Positions 24,501 through 32,534 of a DNA stretch of 64,000 nucleotides are shown in pieces (the stretch's first letter is position 1; each line of letters opens with the position of its first letter). The DNA lies in the IMG/VR virus record IMGVR_UViG_3300037114_000073, positions 1-64,000 of that record; one strand, written 5' to 3'. The stretch comes from a virus. The notes beneath the pieces were generated by a model. That model saw nothing but the letters and a program-made list of their open reading frames with translations, searched no databases and was not told the DNA's origin. The translations under genes and the position numbers were made by a program.

Positions 24501-26369
24501 TTCAGCTTTGTTTATTGCTCTTTGTTTTGTGACTTCAGTATATAGATCTATCGTTCCAGCTTCATATGCAGCTTTAGTAGCATCTTCTTGCTTCTTTAAA
24601 TACTCCAATGCCATTTCATATTTAATTTGAGCAGTTTCCTTAGCTATCTGTAACTCTAATTGCTGACGTTGTTTCGTAGCAGATGGATTAAAGTTTACAT
24701 CTTGCTGAGGGCCTGCTTTTTCTGGTTTTCCCTTATTTAATCCATAACCTTCTCTTATAACTCCAGCTACATCTGCTCCATATTGCAAACGAGAATCAGC
24801 TATTTTGGTATCAATGGAATCAAATATAGCTTTGGCAGCAGAAAACTTACCTTTTGCAACTGCTTCTGCTATATCACCAGCTGCACTAATATGGATAGCT
24901 GCTTCATTAGCATACTGGGATAGAGTTAAAAATCCTAACGATAAATCCATAATAAGTTCTTTAAACGGACTTATCTTTTTCTGTGCTTGTTCAACACTAG
25001 ACGCTACACCTGTAAGTGCATCTACTACCTGGAAGAAAGCAGTAACTGATGTCTTTAAAAGATTAAATGTTGAAATTATTAAATTTAACCCCGGCATTAC
25101 TAAATCTAATGCATCACCTATTCTTGATCCTATGAATTCGGCAAATTCTGATAGTATTGGTGTAAGCTTTGTTAGAACTCCAGACAACTCTGAAATAACA
25201 TTTTTAAATCCATCAGTTCGTGTAATAGATACAGCCATATCATCAATAACATTTTTCTGTACAGTTAACCACTGTTTAAATAATTCTGGTAATGTAGCTG
25301 CTGGAGTTCCTATTGCTTTTTCTCTGGCTTCAAGTGCAGCTAAGACTTGATTAAACTGGAGTGTATTTCTTGTGGTTGCATCCATCGCGGAACTCACTCC
25401 CTTTAATTGCAGTTCTTGACGAGTGAGTCCTGTTACCATCGCTAATACTTGAGCACGTCCAGTTTTAGATGCTCGTTCTAATGCAGCCATTGCTGTCGGT
25501 GCATCTTTACCTTGAGCTCTTGCTAAATTTACTGTTGCTGCCACTAACCGTACTATCGAATCATTGCTTACTTTTAATCCTTGTTGCATGTAATTATTTG
25601 CTATGCGATACAAGGATACGTCATCAGCCAATCCACGTGTTGCTGTTCTAAGCTTATTAAGATAATCAGACGGATCAGTACCGGATCTAGCAGTTAATTT
25701 TTCAAACTGTTCTCTTAACTGTACAGCTGGACCAGTAGCATCTAATAATGCTTGCCCTAGAGAATGTATTTTCTGGCCAGCTGAATCTAATAACTTAATA
25801 GCACCTTCTCCGATTAATCCTCCAGTTAATACTCCTCCTGCTATACTTCCTAACATTCCACCACCAGCAATTCCACTTACGAATCTACCTATACCTCCCA
25901 TTAATCCACTACCACCACCGCTACCAGATTGGGCTTTCTGCTGGCGAAGTTGTTCTTGTGTCTGACGTTGCTGGAATGCATACTGCTGTTGGGCTAGACG
26001 TAATTTCTCTTGTTCTAATCGTACAGTTCCTTGTGCTAATACTTGTTGCTTTTTAACTTCTGTGGTCTCGAGTACTCTCTGCTGAATGGTGGTGCGAATA
26101 GCTTCTTGCTGCTGTTTCTGCCATACCGCTTTTGCTCGATCTACTTCTTGTAATACTTTCGCTTCTGCTTGTAAACGTTTCTGGTCTGCTATCTGCTGTC
26201 TGGTTAAATCAATTGATTCTTTCTGTGTTGCTTTTTGCTGAGCAGCATCTCGTTTTGCCGCTTCATTGACTGTATTTAACTGGGATTTGATTTCATTAAT
26301 GGCAGTTTTCCAATCGGACGTAGAAATTCCGAGCTTGATCAGAAGTTTCTTAATTGGTTCATCTGCCAT
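21573..26369 (-). CDS. Tape measure protein, 1598 aa
   Basis: The longest gene in the window. The N-terminal 150 residues are a Gln/Lys-rich coiled coil; glycine-rich hydrophobic blocks follow (GSGLMGGIGRFVSGIAGG); long helical, Gln-rich coiled coils fill the middle; a second glycine-rich hydrophobic block (MFGPWGALIGAGVGGTLGG) lies near residue 1040. This order is typical of tape measures, which set tail length and enter the host at DNA ejection. Tail length rule-of-thumb for such a protein is roughly 0.15 nm per residue, so a long tail is expected. It follows the two chaperone frames, as in lambda. Confidence 0.88.
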   Translation of the reverse strand: MADEPIKKLLIKLGISTSDWKTAINEIKSQLNTVNEAAKRDAAQQKATQKESIDLTRQQIADQKRLQAEAKVLQEVDRAKAVWQKQQQEAIRTTIQQRVLETTEVKKQQVLAQGTVRLEQEKLRLAQQQYAFQQRQTQEQLRQQKAQSGSGGGSGLMGGIGRFVSGIAGGGMLGSIAGGVLTGGLIGEGAIKLLDSAGQKIHSLGQALLDATGPAVQLREQFEKLTARSGTDPSDYLNKLRTATRGLADDVSLYRIANNYMQQGLKVSNDSIVRLVAATVNLARAQGKDAPTAMAALERASKTGRAQVLAMVTGLTRQELQLKGVSSAMDATTRNTLQFNQVLAALEAREKAIGTPAATLPELFKQWLTVQKNVIDDMAVSITRTDGFKNVISELSGVLTKLTPILSEFAEFIGSRIGDALDLVMPGLNLIISTFNLLKTSVTAFFQVVDALTGVASSVEQAQKKISPFKELIMDLSLGFLTLSQYANEAAIHISAAGDIAEAVAKGKFSAAKAIFDSIDTKIADSRLQYGADVAGVIREGYGLNKGKPEKAGPQQDVNFNPSATKQRQQLELQIAKETAQIKYEMALEYLKKQEDATKAAYEAGTIDLYTEVTKQRAINKAEHEAKIRDIEEERDAKIKSIRVQGKESGTPADIIKKQVDVANLGAQQKFVSENTAYQQKGAGLDKQSAADKEAAYRTYVDALSKIAKDGVQERLQILEQEFKQGLVGADDYLQQRRDLINQETQITVTGLQDQLGAAKNNAAETAKINSQIAEAKINGEKQVTLLMGQQDEIKLKTLQTKYQLSTRPYQTQVNIAQGDITGRSAGVETGARQQLLGLAQQHLNDLMQQTPKKGSDDWLKLQEDIEKTTLEIQKLNLELIKSQNMSRPLGGIFSSISGLAGAIPRSRTAAGASELFGNMAGASQDISKSVDYNAAIMQQHKEAVRQNDIAATTGGAATATGPTNIITSLTQSFTGLFKATEPLSDRLTQFETALTSVISGVMGMVKGVTSGKSGGAGALSGAASGMQEGAMFGPWGALIGAGVGGTLGGIFGSKTKSLTEDIHKIQTQMQSIVSDMAAGTISMSQAISDLRQERQQAIALLSQNPKGGKGGGKGAKKGYTPSQAQAVIEQIDTQINALVSQQSVILENLSTSLMELSNPIQFQDYLQSLDQIIQKYQQFASAAQGNAQEVAAANQYLNDSLQQYVTTLSQQLNQAQQQAIQDALTLINLEYQRQQIINQEAQQEYDVLTQGVLTRQRTTAMTKGQEIGQLRYQRDMQLEQINEEISLQQYKVASEQQIFGLATTRIGLETQLLEAQEEQANYQILQVQALAQVVTALQSGMSSGALSATITNLMSSGAMPTESGIMYTLLQELGLAGNVPPTATQGQYGITNWLSAIPATDASAASYVAGLDPNFPNMILAGQYASAASDASQYVQQGEIEGFDMTGLVSWLQSQAANPPGAASGGDITAPVMVGENGPELLLPPTKGTVLSNPIVSALNTMMGTSAPPTSSSTSDLVQTHQTLLNITQQRASLEMTVISARQSQIQLEMQYMQSLQDTLSAVNNSNTGSPVLESMLNQVYQTRGRYGSGNFRRETP

Positions 26370-26372
26370 TTA

Positions 26373-26816
26373 TCACCGCCTAATCCCGTAAGCTTGTCTT
26401 ATTTGATTCGACATATCACTCTCATCGCGTATTTTACTTATACCTGTTGGCATAGGAATGCCCAGACGTCTTTCAAAATAACCTCTGGCTTCTTCTCCCT
26501 TTACTTTACTAAGATCAATCTCTCCGTCCTCGTTAAAAAAGTGCTCAGGCATACCCTCTGGTCCGATGTCATCAGCACTGTACTTATTACCTTTCCTTCC
26601 CTTTTTCTTTTTAGCCGGCATGTCTTTTTGTAAGTTATGGTGCATTTCCTGACTACGCCATGCCATTAATACTAATTCTGACTTCGTAAATCTTTCCTCT
26701 ATTTCTCGTAAGGGCATATGAAACGTCTCTATCAACGAGCTTGCTGCTGCAACGTTTGGAAGGATAGACCGCCCAGCATCGTCTGGGTCGTCTGGCCACT
26801 TGACGAGAGTTTGGAG
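26373..26816 (-). CDS. Tail assembly chaperone T-part, read by -1 frameshift
   Basis: This frame is open from the slippery site to its stop, 147 codons. The 27 codons before the first usual start (a TTG at 26735) encode a sensible LQTLVKWPDDPDDAG...NVAAASS linker, then IETFHMPLREIEERFT and VLMAWRSQEM, a pattern seen in the second half of phage tail chaperone fusions. A Lys-rich KKKKGRKGNK segment follows. Fused to the upstream frame it gives about 372 residues. The chaperone pair keeps the tape measure soluble during tail assembly. Independent initiation is unlikely because there is no ribosome site. Confidence 0.75.
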   Translation of the reverse strand, partial: LQTLVKWPDDPDDAGRSILPNVAAASSLIETFHMPLREIEERFTKSELVLMAWRSQEMHHNLQKDMPAKKKKGRKGNKYSADDIGPEGMPEHFFNEDGEIDLSKVKGEEARGYFERRLGIPMPTGISKIRDESDMSNQIRQAYGIRR

Positions 26817-27490
26817 AAAAAATCCTTTAACCGATTTACCATTATCTGTGCTTCAATAATGTTCCACTGACGCATAGATGAAATATTACCTTGCACCCAC
26901 GTGCGATTTATATCTTTACGCTTATCAAATGGATTTAATACAATGACTGTAGCATCAGCCATCATATCTGGAGCTTCATCAAATAATTCTAAGAAAGCGT
27001 GTACTTTCTTTTCAAATGGCTGATCTATTTCTGACTGGGAGAAAGCTTGGAGTGCTCCAATTTTAGTTAGGATTGTTTCTTTGAACTGACGGTAGAATTT
27101 CTTTTCAGCAGCTTGTGGTAATTCGCGTAGAGTAAAAACTTCTGATTTTTCTTCGTCTTTGTCATTTACATAATCTACCTTAACTGTAAAGGTAGCATAT
27201 TCTTGAGATAGCAATTGCTGAATATCATCATGTGATGGAGGTTTCTGTTGTTCTTTCCATTCATTGAATACCTTTTGAATTCCTTCATTTGCTATCTTTT
27301 CTGAATCTTTTCTGACTTGATCTAATTCTGTATTCTTCCATATCTTTAAAATTTCTTCGTATTCACCTCTTATTGCTACCCTTAGCTGTCTTTCAAGTAT
27401 TGATCGATTCATCCAGTCTGCTGGTTGTGCATCTTTAGGAACATCAAGCGGGACCTCTACTTCTTTCGTTTCCTGTTTCTCGTCTGCCAT
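26732..27490 (-). CDS. Tail assembly chaperone G-part, 252 aa
   Basis: AAGGGAG precedes the ATG. A charged N-terminus (EKQETKEVEVPLDVP) is followed by helical domains. It sits between the tail tube and tape measure genes, where siphoviruses encode the gpG/gpGT pair, and contains a T TTT TTC slippery heptamer 28 codons before its stop. The ordinary product is 252 residues; the frameshifted one continues in the -1 frame. No sequence family was recognised beyond this arrangement. Confidence 0.7.
   Translation of the reverse strand: MADEKQETKEVEVPLDVPKDAQPADWMNRSILERQLRVAIRGEYEEILKIWKNTELDQVRKDSEKIANEGIQKVFNEWKEQQKPPSHDDIQQLLSQEYATFTVKVDYVNDKDEEKSEVFTLRELPQAAEKKFYRQFKETILTKIGALQAFSQSEIDQPFEKKVHAFLELFDEAPDMMADATVIVLNPFDKRKDINRTWVQGNISSMRQWNIIEAQIMVNRLKDFFSKLSSSGQTTQTMLGGLSFQTLQQQAR
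26816..26822 (-). other. Slippery heptamer TTTTTTC (-1 programmed frameshift site)
   Basis: In frame as T TTT TTC within codons for Asp-Phe-Phe. The -1 frame is open for 147 codons beyond it. Position matches the lambda G/GT frameshift. Confidence 0.7.
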
Positions 27491-27545
27491 GTTTATCTCC
27501 CTTTATCATTTTACTAATCTTTATACTTCGATTTAAACCTGGGTA

Positions 27546-27575
27546 GGAGTGGGCCAACCCTCATTAACCCACTCC
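27546..27575. other. Stem-loop in the gap after the tail tube gene (8-bp stem)
   Basis: GGAGTGGG and CCCACTCC form an 8-bp stem with a 14-nt loop. No T-run follows. It could limit read-through from the tail tube gene into the chaperones or set mRNA stability. Confidence 0.45.
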
Positions 27576-27586
27576 ATCCAGATTAT

Positions 27587-27610
27587 GTTGCACCCCATAC
27601 ACCGTGCAAC
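27587..27610. other. Stem-loop directly after the tail tube gene (7-bp stem)
   Basis: GTTGCAC and GTGCAAC form a 7-bp stem just downstream of the major tail protein stop. A stabilising 3' end or partial terminator would explain high expression of the tube protein relative to later genes. Confidence 0.45.
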
Positions 27611-27617
27611 AATATTA

Positions 27618-28733
27618 CTAAATTGCAGCTGCTTCAAAACCTCGGAAGTAGTATGCTTTGTATGCTACAACTGTTTCACCGTCTAGTGGATCATCAAATG
27701 CTAGTGCATTGAATTGAGCATCCAACTGAAATCCGCTCTCATCGGTGGTACCAGCATTTTCAATCGTCCACGCTGCGGCTACATCTTTATTCTGTGCAAT
27801 AGACAAGTGCGGATAATAAATAACCAACTGCGCACCGTCTACTGTGTTACACATCATTAACCCAGTCCATTCGCCGATAAACGTTCCACCTTCTCTAGCG
27901 GCGAATCCCTTAATTGCTTGACACCGAACTTGTGGACTAATAAAGCTTGTAAATGTAGTCCCTGTAAAATTCGGAGTAGGATTACCTGATCCTCCACCAA
28001 CAAATGGCTGGTCGAGGGTTAATACGTTGGCATTAATTGCTGTTACTCTAGCTACAAAATCTGAATTCTTTCTTATATAATCAACGTCTGTTATTGCCCC
28101 TTGATAAACGTTGACACCTGCGTCACCGACTGCCCCTCCGAACTGTCCTGGTACGTAATCCTGATCAGCTACGATATAACTTCCAACACTGATCTGGGCA
28201 GCTGATGCAGAAGTGACTGTTAACGTTGGAGCTGTGTTTTGTGGTGCGTTCCAGGCTACGGGTGATCCTGGAGAGTAATTTGTTACAGTAGTAGATGCTG
28301 CACCTGATGCTGACAACGGTCCAGCTGTTCCACCACTTAGTCCAGTAGCAGCGAATAGATTCATTACGTTTGAACCGGTAGCTAAACGATACTGCATTCT
28401 ACCGTACTCATTAAACTGACATTCAAACGATTCTGCTACTTGACCTCTGTACTGCGCTCTGATTGCACCACGATAACCTGAAGCTACTTGACCAATCTTA
28501 CTTCCGACTGTTAGCTTAAAGTTTTTAATCCATCCAAGATCTGCCAATCCAAACGGCGGATAGTAGGAATCAAATGGACCCTGTGTTAAATCTACGATTG
28601 TAGGACCTGACACCGTACTAGCTACTGCTGAACCTAATGCAATATTGTACGGTGCAAAGTAAGCTCGCCATCCAGCTCCGACTACTAATTTATTCTTTCT
28701 GAACGGTTGTTGCAAACTCTTTGGAAAACTCAT
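27618..28733 (-). CDS. Major tail (tube) protein
   Basis: A 371-residue beta-rich protein with Gly, Ala, Ser and Thr in excess. Features include LGWIKNFKLTVGSKIGQVASGYRGAIRAQYRG and ECQFNEYGRMQYRLA, which fit a tube-forming beta barrel, and an inserted Ser/Thr/Gly-rich domain of about 100 residues in the middle. It lies between head-tail joining genes and the chaperones and has its own leader with a hairpin and AAGGAG, and hairpins after its stop, all in keeping with high expression. Assignment is by position and composition; no family motif was recognised. Confidence 0.65.
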   Translation of the reverse strand: MSFPKSLQQPFRKNKLVVGAGWRAYFAPYNIALGSAVASTVSGPTIVDLTQGPFDSYYPPFGLADLGWIKNFKLTVGSKIGQVASGYRGAIRAQYRGQVAESFECQFNEYGRMQYRLATGSNVMNLFAATGLSGGTAGPLSASGAASTTVTNYSPGSPVAWNAPQNTAPTLTVTSASAAQISVGSYIVADQDYVPGQFGGAVGDAGVNVYQGAITDVDYIRKNSDFVARVTAINANVLTLDQPFVGGGSGNPTPNFTGTTFTSFISPQVRCQAIKGFAAREGGTFIGEWTGLMMCNTVDGAQLVIYYPHLSIAQNKDVAAAWTIENAGTTDESGFQLDAQFNALAFDDPLDGETVVAYKAYYFRGFEAAAI

Positions 28734-28843
28734 TGTGTCTCCTTTTCGTCACTTTACGTGACTGGGAAAGAGCTGCTTCTTTACGATGCAGTCTCATTTA
28801 TATATCCATCTTAATAATCTGAGTTTTCCATACTACATTATTC

Positions 28844-29368
28844 TTAACTGGTAATAGGATCTGTCATATCTACTAATCTTGTTGCTCCGGCTCCATATAT
28901 TAATCCTGACGGTGTATCTAGTTTAGAATGAAATTCTATCGGCTTCCATAAAATAAATTCTACTGGATTTTCTGGTGCTGATATCCAATTTCCATTTCCA
29001 TCTAATGACCAAGTAAACTTTTCGGCAAAGTTTGGATAAGAACCGTACAATAACTCACCTTTCATTTGCAATGAAGTACGAAATTTAGTTCCGCGATTTG
29101 CTTGCCTTATTCCTGGTGTTAAATCTGTTCCTTGGTTTATCCATACCCACTGTACATTACGAAATAACACTGGTGTTTGTGCTGAATAAAAATTATGCCC
29201 TAATGGAGTATCTGCTAAATCTAAAAGATAAAATGCATCAAATTTAATATTCTTACTAGGCCAATCTTGAGCTGCTAATAATCCTGCTACTACACGAGCA
29301 GGATTCATTATTAAAATCCTAGCTTTTACATATTGGTAGTAGCTATCTATGGAATCACTATAACTCAC
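28844..29368 (-). CDS. Head-tail joining / tail terminator candidate, 174 aa
   Basis: Starts in the last codons of the pentapeptide gene (ATGA-type overlap). It lies just before the tail tube gene, where tail terminators are found, and has an alpha/beta composition with SYSDSIDSYYQYVKARI at the N-terminus. The family is not recognised, so the role is inferred from place only. Confidence 0.45.
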   Translation of the reverse strand: MSYSDSIDSYYQYVKARILIMNPARVVAGLLAAQDWPSKNIKFDAFYLLDLADTPLGHNFYSAQTPVLFRNVQWVWINQGTDLTPGIRQANRGTKFRTSLQMKGELLYGSYPNFAEKFTWSLDGNGNWISAPENPVEFILWKPIEFHSKLDTPSGLIYGAGATRLVDMTDPITS

Positions 29369-29862
29369 ATCTGCCTCGTAGCGTAGAGGTTTCTAAGTAC
29401 GGCAAACTTTTCTTCCCCAAAAAATAATGTTAACTTATCTTTATCTTCTGGTGTAGGAGGTTCCATAAGTAAACCGTAGAACAAAAATCCGTACCACATT
29501 CCTGGGTCTACTTTCATTCCTTTCCAGCTTCTACATTCCATTGTAAATGTAGCACCTAGAAAATCCTTTACTCCACGAAAGTCAGCATCGCAGAGACTAG
29601 CATCTTTAAAATTAGCTCTATGTAGATTTGATCCTGACCAATGGGAGAACATTAATTCTGCTCCCTCGAACTGAGCAAACTTACAATTAGTATCCTTGAA
29701 ATTAGCATATGGACATGAAGCTGAACGAAAGTCAGCTTTACTTAAATCCATTCCAGTGAAATCAGCCCCATGTAACTTTAATCCTCTAAAATTAGCTGGT
29801 CTTCCACTTTTTTCTGCTACTTCACAGATAGCATTAAGCTGTTCACGGGTCCATTGTGCCAT
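29365..29862 (-). CDS. Pentapeptide repeat protein, 165 aa
   Basis: ATG chosen at MAQWTREQL, preceded by AGAGGAAT. From about residue 23 the sequence follows A(D/N)(L/F)xx repeats: FRGLKLHGADFTGMDLSKADF, then YANFKDTNCKFAQFEGAELM, then LHRANFKDASLCDADFRG. About 14 repeats would form a right-handed quadrilateral beta helix. Some pentapeptide proteins mimic DNA and inhibit gyrase, but this one sits among head-tail genes and may be structural. Next to it is a mobile HNH gene. Confidence 0.75.
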   Translation of the reverse strand: MAQWTREQLNAICEVAEKSGRPANFRGLKLHGADFTGMDLSKADFRSASCPYANFKDTNCKFAQFEGAELMFSHWSGSNLHRANFKDASLCDADFRGVKDFLGATFTMECRSWKGMKVDPGMWYGFLFYGLLMEPPTPEDKDKLTLFFGEEKFAVLRNLYATRQM

Positions 29863-29876
29863 AAAATCATTCCTCT

Positions 29877-30413
29877 TTATGCAGCATGTAACTCTTTCCA
29901 AGTTTTATGTACAAGAATAGGCCAAATAGTAGCCTGGGTAAGGTTGAATTTTTCAGCTAATTCTTGTTGGGTATACTTATTAGTTACATCCAACTTACGT
30001 ATCTTCCTAACCATATCCCAATTCAATTTTGCACTCGGATTATTTTCACCATGTGTATCACGTCCTGCTGCTCCAAACTTAGCTCCATGTTTAAGAGCAT
30101 GTTTTATATTCTTAATTCCAGTCTTATATTCTAAATTCTTGTAGTAATTATTTACCTTCTTTAAATCTTTATGGTTTATCTGCAAACCTTTTGGCCGAGG
30201 TCCGATAAATGCTGCAGCAACTAATTTATGTACAAAGTAACACTTATTTTTTCCATCTACATATAATTGAACTGCAACATATCCTTTATGAGTTCGTCCA
30301 AGTTTAATCATTTTTCCGACATATGTGTTAGACCCCGGCTTAGCTCTACGTACTTTACCGTGGTCAGAGATTTCATAACTTCCATCTCCAAATTCCTTCC
30401 ATATTTCTTTCAT
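29877..30413 (-). CDS. NUMOD4-HNH homing-type endonuclease
   Basis: Residues 1-20 (EIWKEFGDGSYEISDHGKVRR) are a NUMOD4 motif, followed by the HNH core VHKLVAAAFIGPRPKGLQINHKDLKKVNNYYKNLEY and a C-terminal KLNWDMVRKIRKL...TQQELAEKFNLTQATI helix-turn-helix. This three-part layout is that of phage homing nucleases. It separates two head-tail genes and was probably inserted there. The C-terminal HTH resembles that of the HNH enzyme at 58085-58630. Confidence 0.85.
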   Translation of the reverse strand: MKEIWKEFGDGSYEISDHGKVRRAKPGSNTYVGKMIKLGRTHKGYVAVQLYVDGKNKCYFVHKLVAAAFIGPRPKGLQINHKDLKKVNNYYKNLEYKTGIKNIKHALKHGAKFGAAGRDTHGENNPSAKLNWDMVRKIRKLDVTNKYTQQELAEKFNLTQATIWPILVHKTWKELHAA

Positions 30414-30447
30414 ATATAATCATCCTTTTAAAGTAACTGGTGGAGAG

Positions 30448-30957
30448 TTATTCCTCTCCACCTATTACTAGTAGTCTTGTATCATCACTATCGTCAAGCA
30501 TTGGATCACCTGCTTTAACTACTCTGAAGCTCTTACTCAAATCTCCGGTATCAACTGGAGCATGATCTGCTATTATTTGAGCACAGATCTTCATAGCTTT
30601 TTCAGCAGCTTTTTCCAATTCTTCTGTTATTCCTTTTGCATTTGTACTCTTAAATTTTACTTTACCTAACTCTTGCTTTAAGACTTCCCAGTACTGGTTT
30701 TCGTTTATTTTAATATACCCAAATGGAGCACTAATACTTAACCATACCTGTTCCCCATTTGGATTAGTGCCTAGGACGGTCTTTGGTCCTGGTTTGGTTT
30801 GGCGTACGTTCCCCCATTCCCAAACTTCAGCGTAGGCAGCTGCATCACCTGTACTTGCTACTCCAGCTGTTATTTCCTGGTCGTGTTCTAACATCTCAAG
30901 CAGAAATTCATCAAGATGATCAAACATTGCAGTCGCGTATACAGTTGGAACAGCCAT
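30448..30957 (-). CDS. HK97 gp10-like tail completion protein, 169 aa
   Basis: DHAPVDTGDLSKSFRVVKAG (about residues 130-150) is the APVDTG-L-x-S motif of the HK97 gp10 family of tail completion or connector proteins. A helical stretch before it and YAEVWEWGN near the N-terminus fit as well. Its neighbours are head-tail genes. The start overlaps the previous stop by one base. Confidence 0.7.
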   Translation of the reverse strand: MAVPTVYATAMFDHLDEFLLEMLEHDQEITAGVASTGDAAAYAEVWEWGNVRQTKPGPKTVLGTNPNGEQVWLSISAPFGYIKINENQYWEVLKQELGKVKFKSTNAKGITEELEKAAEKAMKICAQIIADHAPVDTGDLSKSFRVVKAGDPMLDDSDDTRLLVIGGEE

Positions 30958-31337
30958 TACTTTAGGATCTGGAAAATGCCGACTAGCAAATTATACGTGG
31001 CTGAATCCGAACTCGTGGTAAGCAAACCACCAGTCGGGGCAGTCAAGCTAGCTGGCGATACCATTGAACCACCAAGAATATAATTCAACTTCATCTGTAT
31101 TTCTTGGAAGCTCAACAAAACCGATTTTACCATTCCTGGCAAATCTTCAATCGGTCCAGCTGCTGCAATTGCTGCTGCGGTCGCTGTTGCGCTATATGGC
31201 TGGTTAGCAATTGCAGTCGTCATGTCTGTAAGTATCTGGGTAGAGTTACCGACATCCATCTTCATAGGGTTGGAATCAAACCATACATTCCGCTCCCCCA
31301 TGTTATTGTCCACAATCATCTTAGAAAAATTACGCAT
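30957..31337 (-). CDS. Unknown structural-module protein, 126 aa
   Basis: AGGAGG precedes the ATG. Ala/Thr-rich centre (ANQPYSATATAAAIAAAG) followed by a helix VKSVLLSFQEIQMKLNYIL. Lies between connector-type genes, so a minor virion protein is likely; no family recognised. Confidence 0.6.
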   Translation of the reverse strand: MRNFSKMIVDNNMGERNVWFDSNPMKMDVGNSTQILTDMTTAIANQPYSATATAAAIAAAGPIEDLPGMVKSVLLSFQEIQMKLNYILGGSMVSPASLTAPTGGLLTTSSDSATYNLLVGIFQILK

Positions 31338-31347
31338 TGTATTCCTC

Positions 31348-31662
31348 CTATATCCTTGGCCTAAAGGCCTGGTTGAATTGTATTGACTGCCGTTTGAAAC
31401 TATCTGTTACAGGTGAAAGATCATTTAAACTAATAGTTACTTTCTGTGTAATTCCACCTTGCTTTGGAACTGACACGTCCGCGGTATGTTCTCCGACTGC
31501 TAGAATCCTTCCAACAATAACTTCACTCGTAGTTGGGCCTGACCTATTAGACTTCCTACGAATAATTACATCTGTATTTGGTGTAAAAACATCTTTACTA
31601 ACTACAGGTGGAAGATTTAATTGTAGACTTCCTGCTCCGTCAATCATACCTCTTAAATTCAT
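31348..31662 (-). CDS. Unknown structural-module protein, 104 aa
   Basis: Beta-rich: VIIRRKSNRSGPTTSEVIVGRILAVG and QKVTISLNDL look like a small barrel. Near the head-tail connector genes; could be a head closure protein, but no motif confirms it. Confidence 0.55.
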   Translation of the reverse strand: MNLRGMIDGAGSLQLNLPPVVSKDVFTPNTDVIIRRKSNRSGPTTSEVIVGRILAVGEHTADVSVPKQGGITQKVTISLNDLSPVTDSFKRQSIQFNQAFRPRI

Positions 31663-31674
31663 TTTACCTCCTCT

Positions 31675-32193
31675 CTAAGGCTGTAATACTTCAACTGAAC
31701 CACCCTGTAATGCTATCTCATTAAAGTTTGCAGTGACGGTCCAACTTATTCTCTGTCCTGCTAATTCTCTGGGATTAATATCTACAATTGAAAACATTCT
31801 ATTATCATACACAAACCCTATAACTGGAGTTTTAGTATCCCAGTTACGGAATACGTCATACGGATCTGTTATATTTGGATACTGTAGCATCATATTACTA
31901 ACAAAAGTGTCACTAATAAAGAATCTTCTAGCTCCAAACTGTAATCGCCCACCACTTAGTCCAATGTCATGGCTAGATATTGCTGTTACAGCTGGTGGTG
32001 GATCAATTAATATATCTGTAAATCCTGTCATTGCGGCTGCTGTTCCAGTCGGTGCAAAACTAACTCCCACTTCTTGCCAATCACCTTCCGGTTGAAAATT
32101 CTGTGCCCGGAGGAAACATTGCAGTCCACCTCTGGTATAACGAAGCTGTCCATCCAAAACCATCTCTAACCCGGAAGCGTATAGTATTCCCAT
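31675..32193 (-). CDS. Unknown structural-module protein, 172 aa
   Basis: Beta-rich, with SWTVTANFNEIALQGGSVEVLQP at the C-terminus. Encoded in the connector block between capsid and tail genes. Likely a virion protein; family not recognised. Confidence 0.55.
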   Translation of the reverse strand: MGILYASGLEMVLDGQLRYTRGGLQCFLRAQNFQPEGDWQEVGVSFAPTGTAAAMTGFTDILIDPPPAVTAISSHDIGLSGGRLQFGARRFFISDTFVSNMMLQYPNITDPYDVFRNWDTKTPVIGFVYDNRMFSIVDINPRELAGQRISWTVTANFNEIALQGGSVEVLQP

Positions 32194-32200
32194 TGTTAAA

Positions 32201-32524
32201 TCAACGCGAAGGAATTGATTCCCAAGGATTCTTTCTACCTAATTCATGTAATGTAGATGGCTGACTTACATCCCGATCTGTTTTAACCGAATACGTTGGT
32301 TTCATTCCAGGTGCAAGCAATCTATTCAATTGCCCAACTTTGCGCTCTGCCTCTTCCCTTGTTTTATGTGTACTAACAACCCTGATTTTTCCGGTATCAG
32401 GATTATTTTCAATTACTTTATGCCTGCCACTTCCGGGGCCACCAGCGGAGATATCTATTCCTACTGCATTTTGTAATCCCATTTGCTCTGCTGGTTTATC
32501 TAACATCTCTCTGATAGTTGCCAT
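32201..32524 (-). CDS. Small virion-module protein with GGPGSGRH motif, 107 aa
   Basis: ISAGGPGSGRHKVIENN (about residues 25-41) carries GGPGSGRH, a motif repeated in the otherwise unrelated protein at 45456-45731 and known to recur in phage proteins. The rest is a short helix-strand protein with a KTREEAERKVGQLNRLL helix. GGAG precedes the ATG. Function unknown. Confidence 0.65.
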   Translation of the reverse strand: MATIREMLDKPAEQMGLQNAVGIDISAGGPGSGRHKVIENNPDTGKIRVVSTHKTREEAERKVGQLNRLLAPGMKPTYSVKTDRDVSQPSTLHELGRKNPWESIPSR

Positions 32525-32534
32525 CTTATTCTCC

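Noticed and set aside
28741-28807. 34-codon frame before the major tail protein
   Set aside because: No ribosome site and it overlaps the tail protein start; the region is better read as a leader with a GTCAC/GTGAC hairpin.
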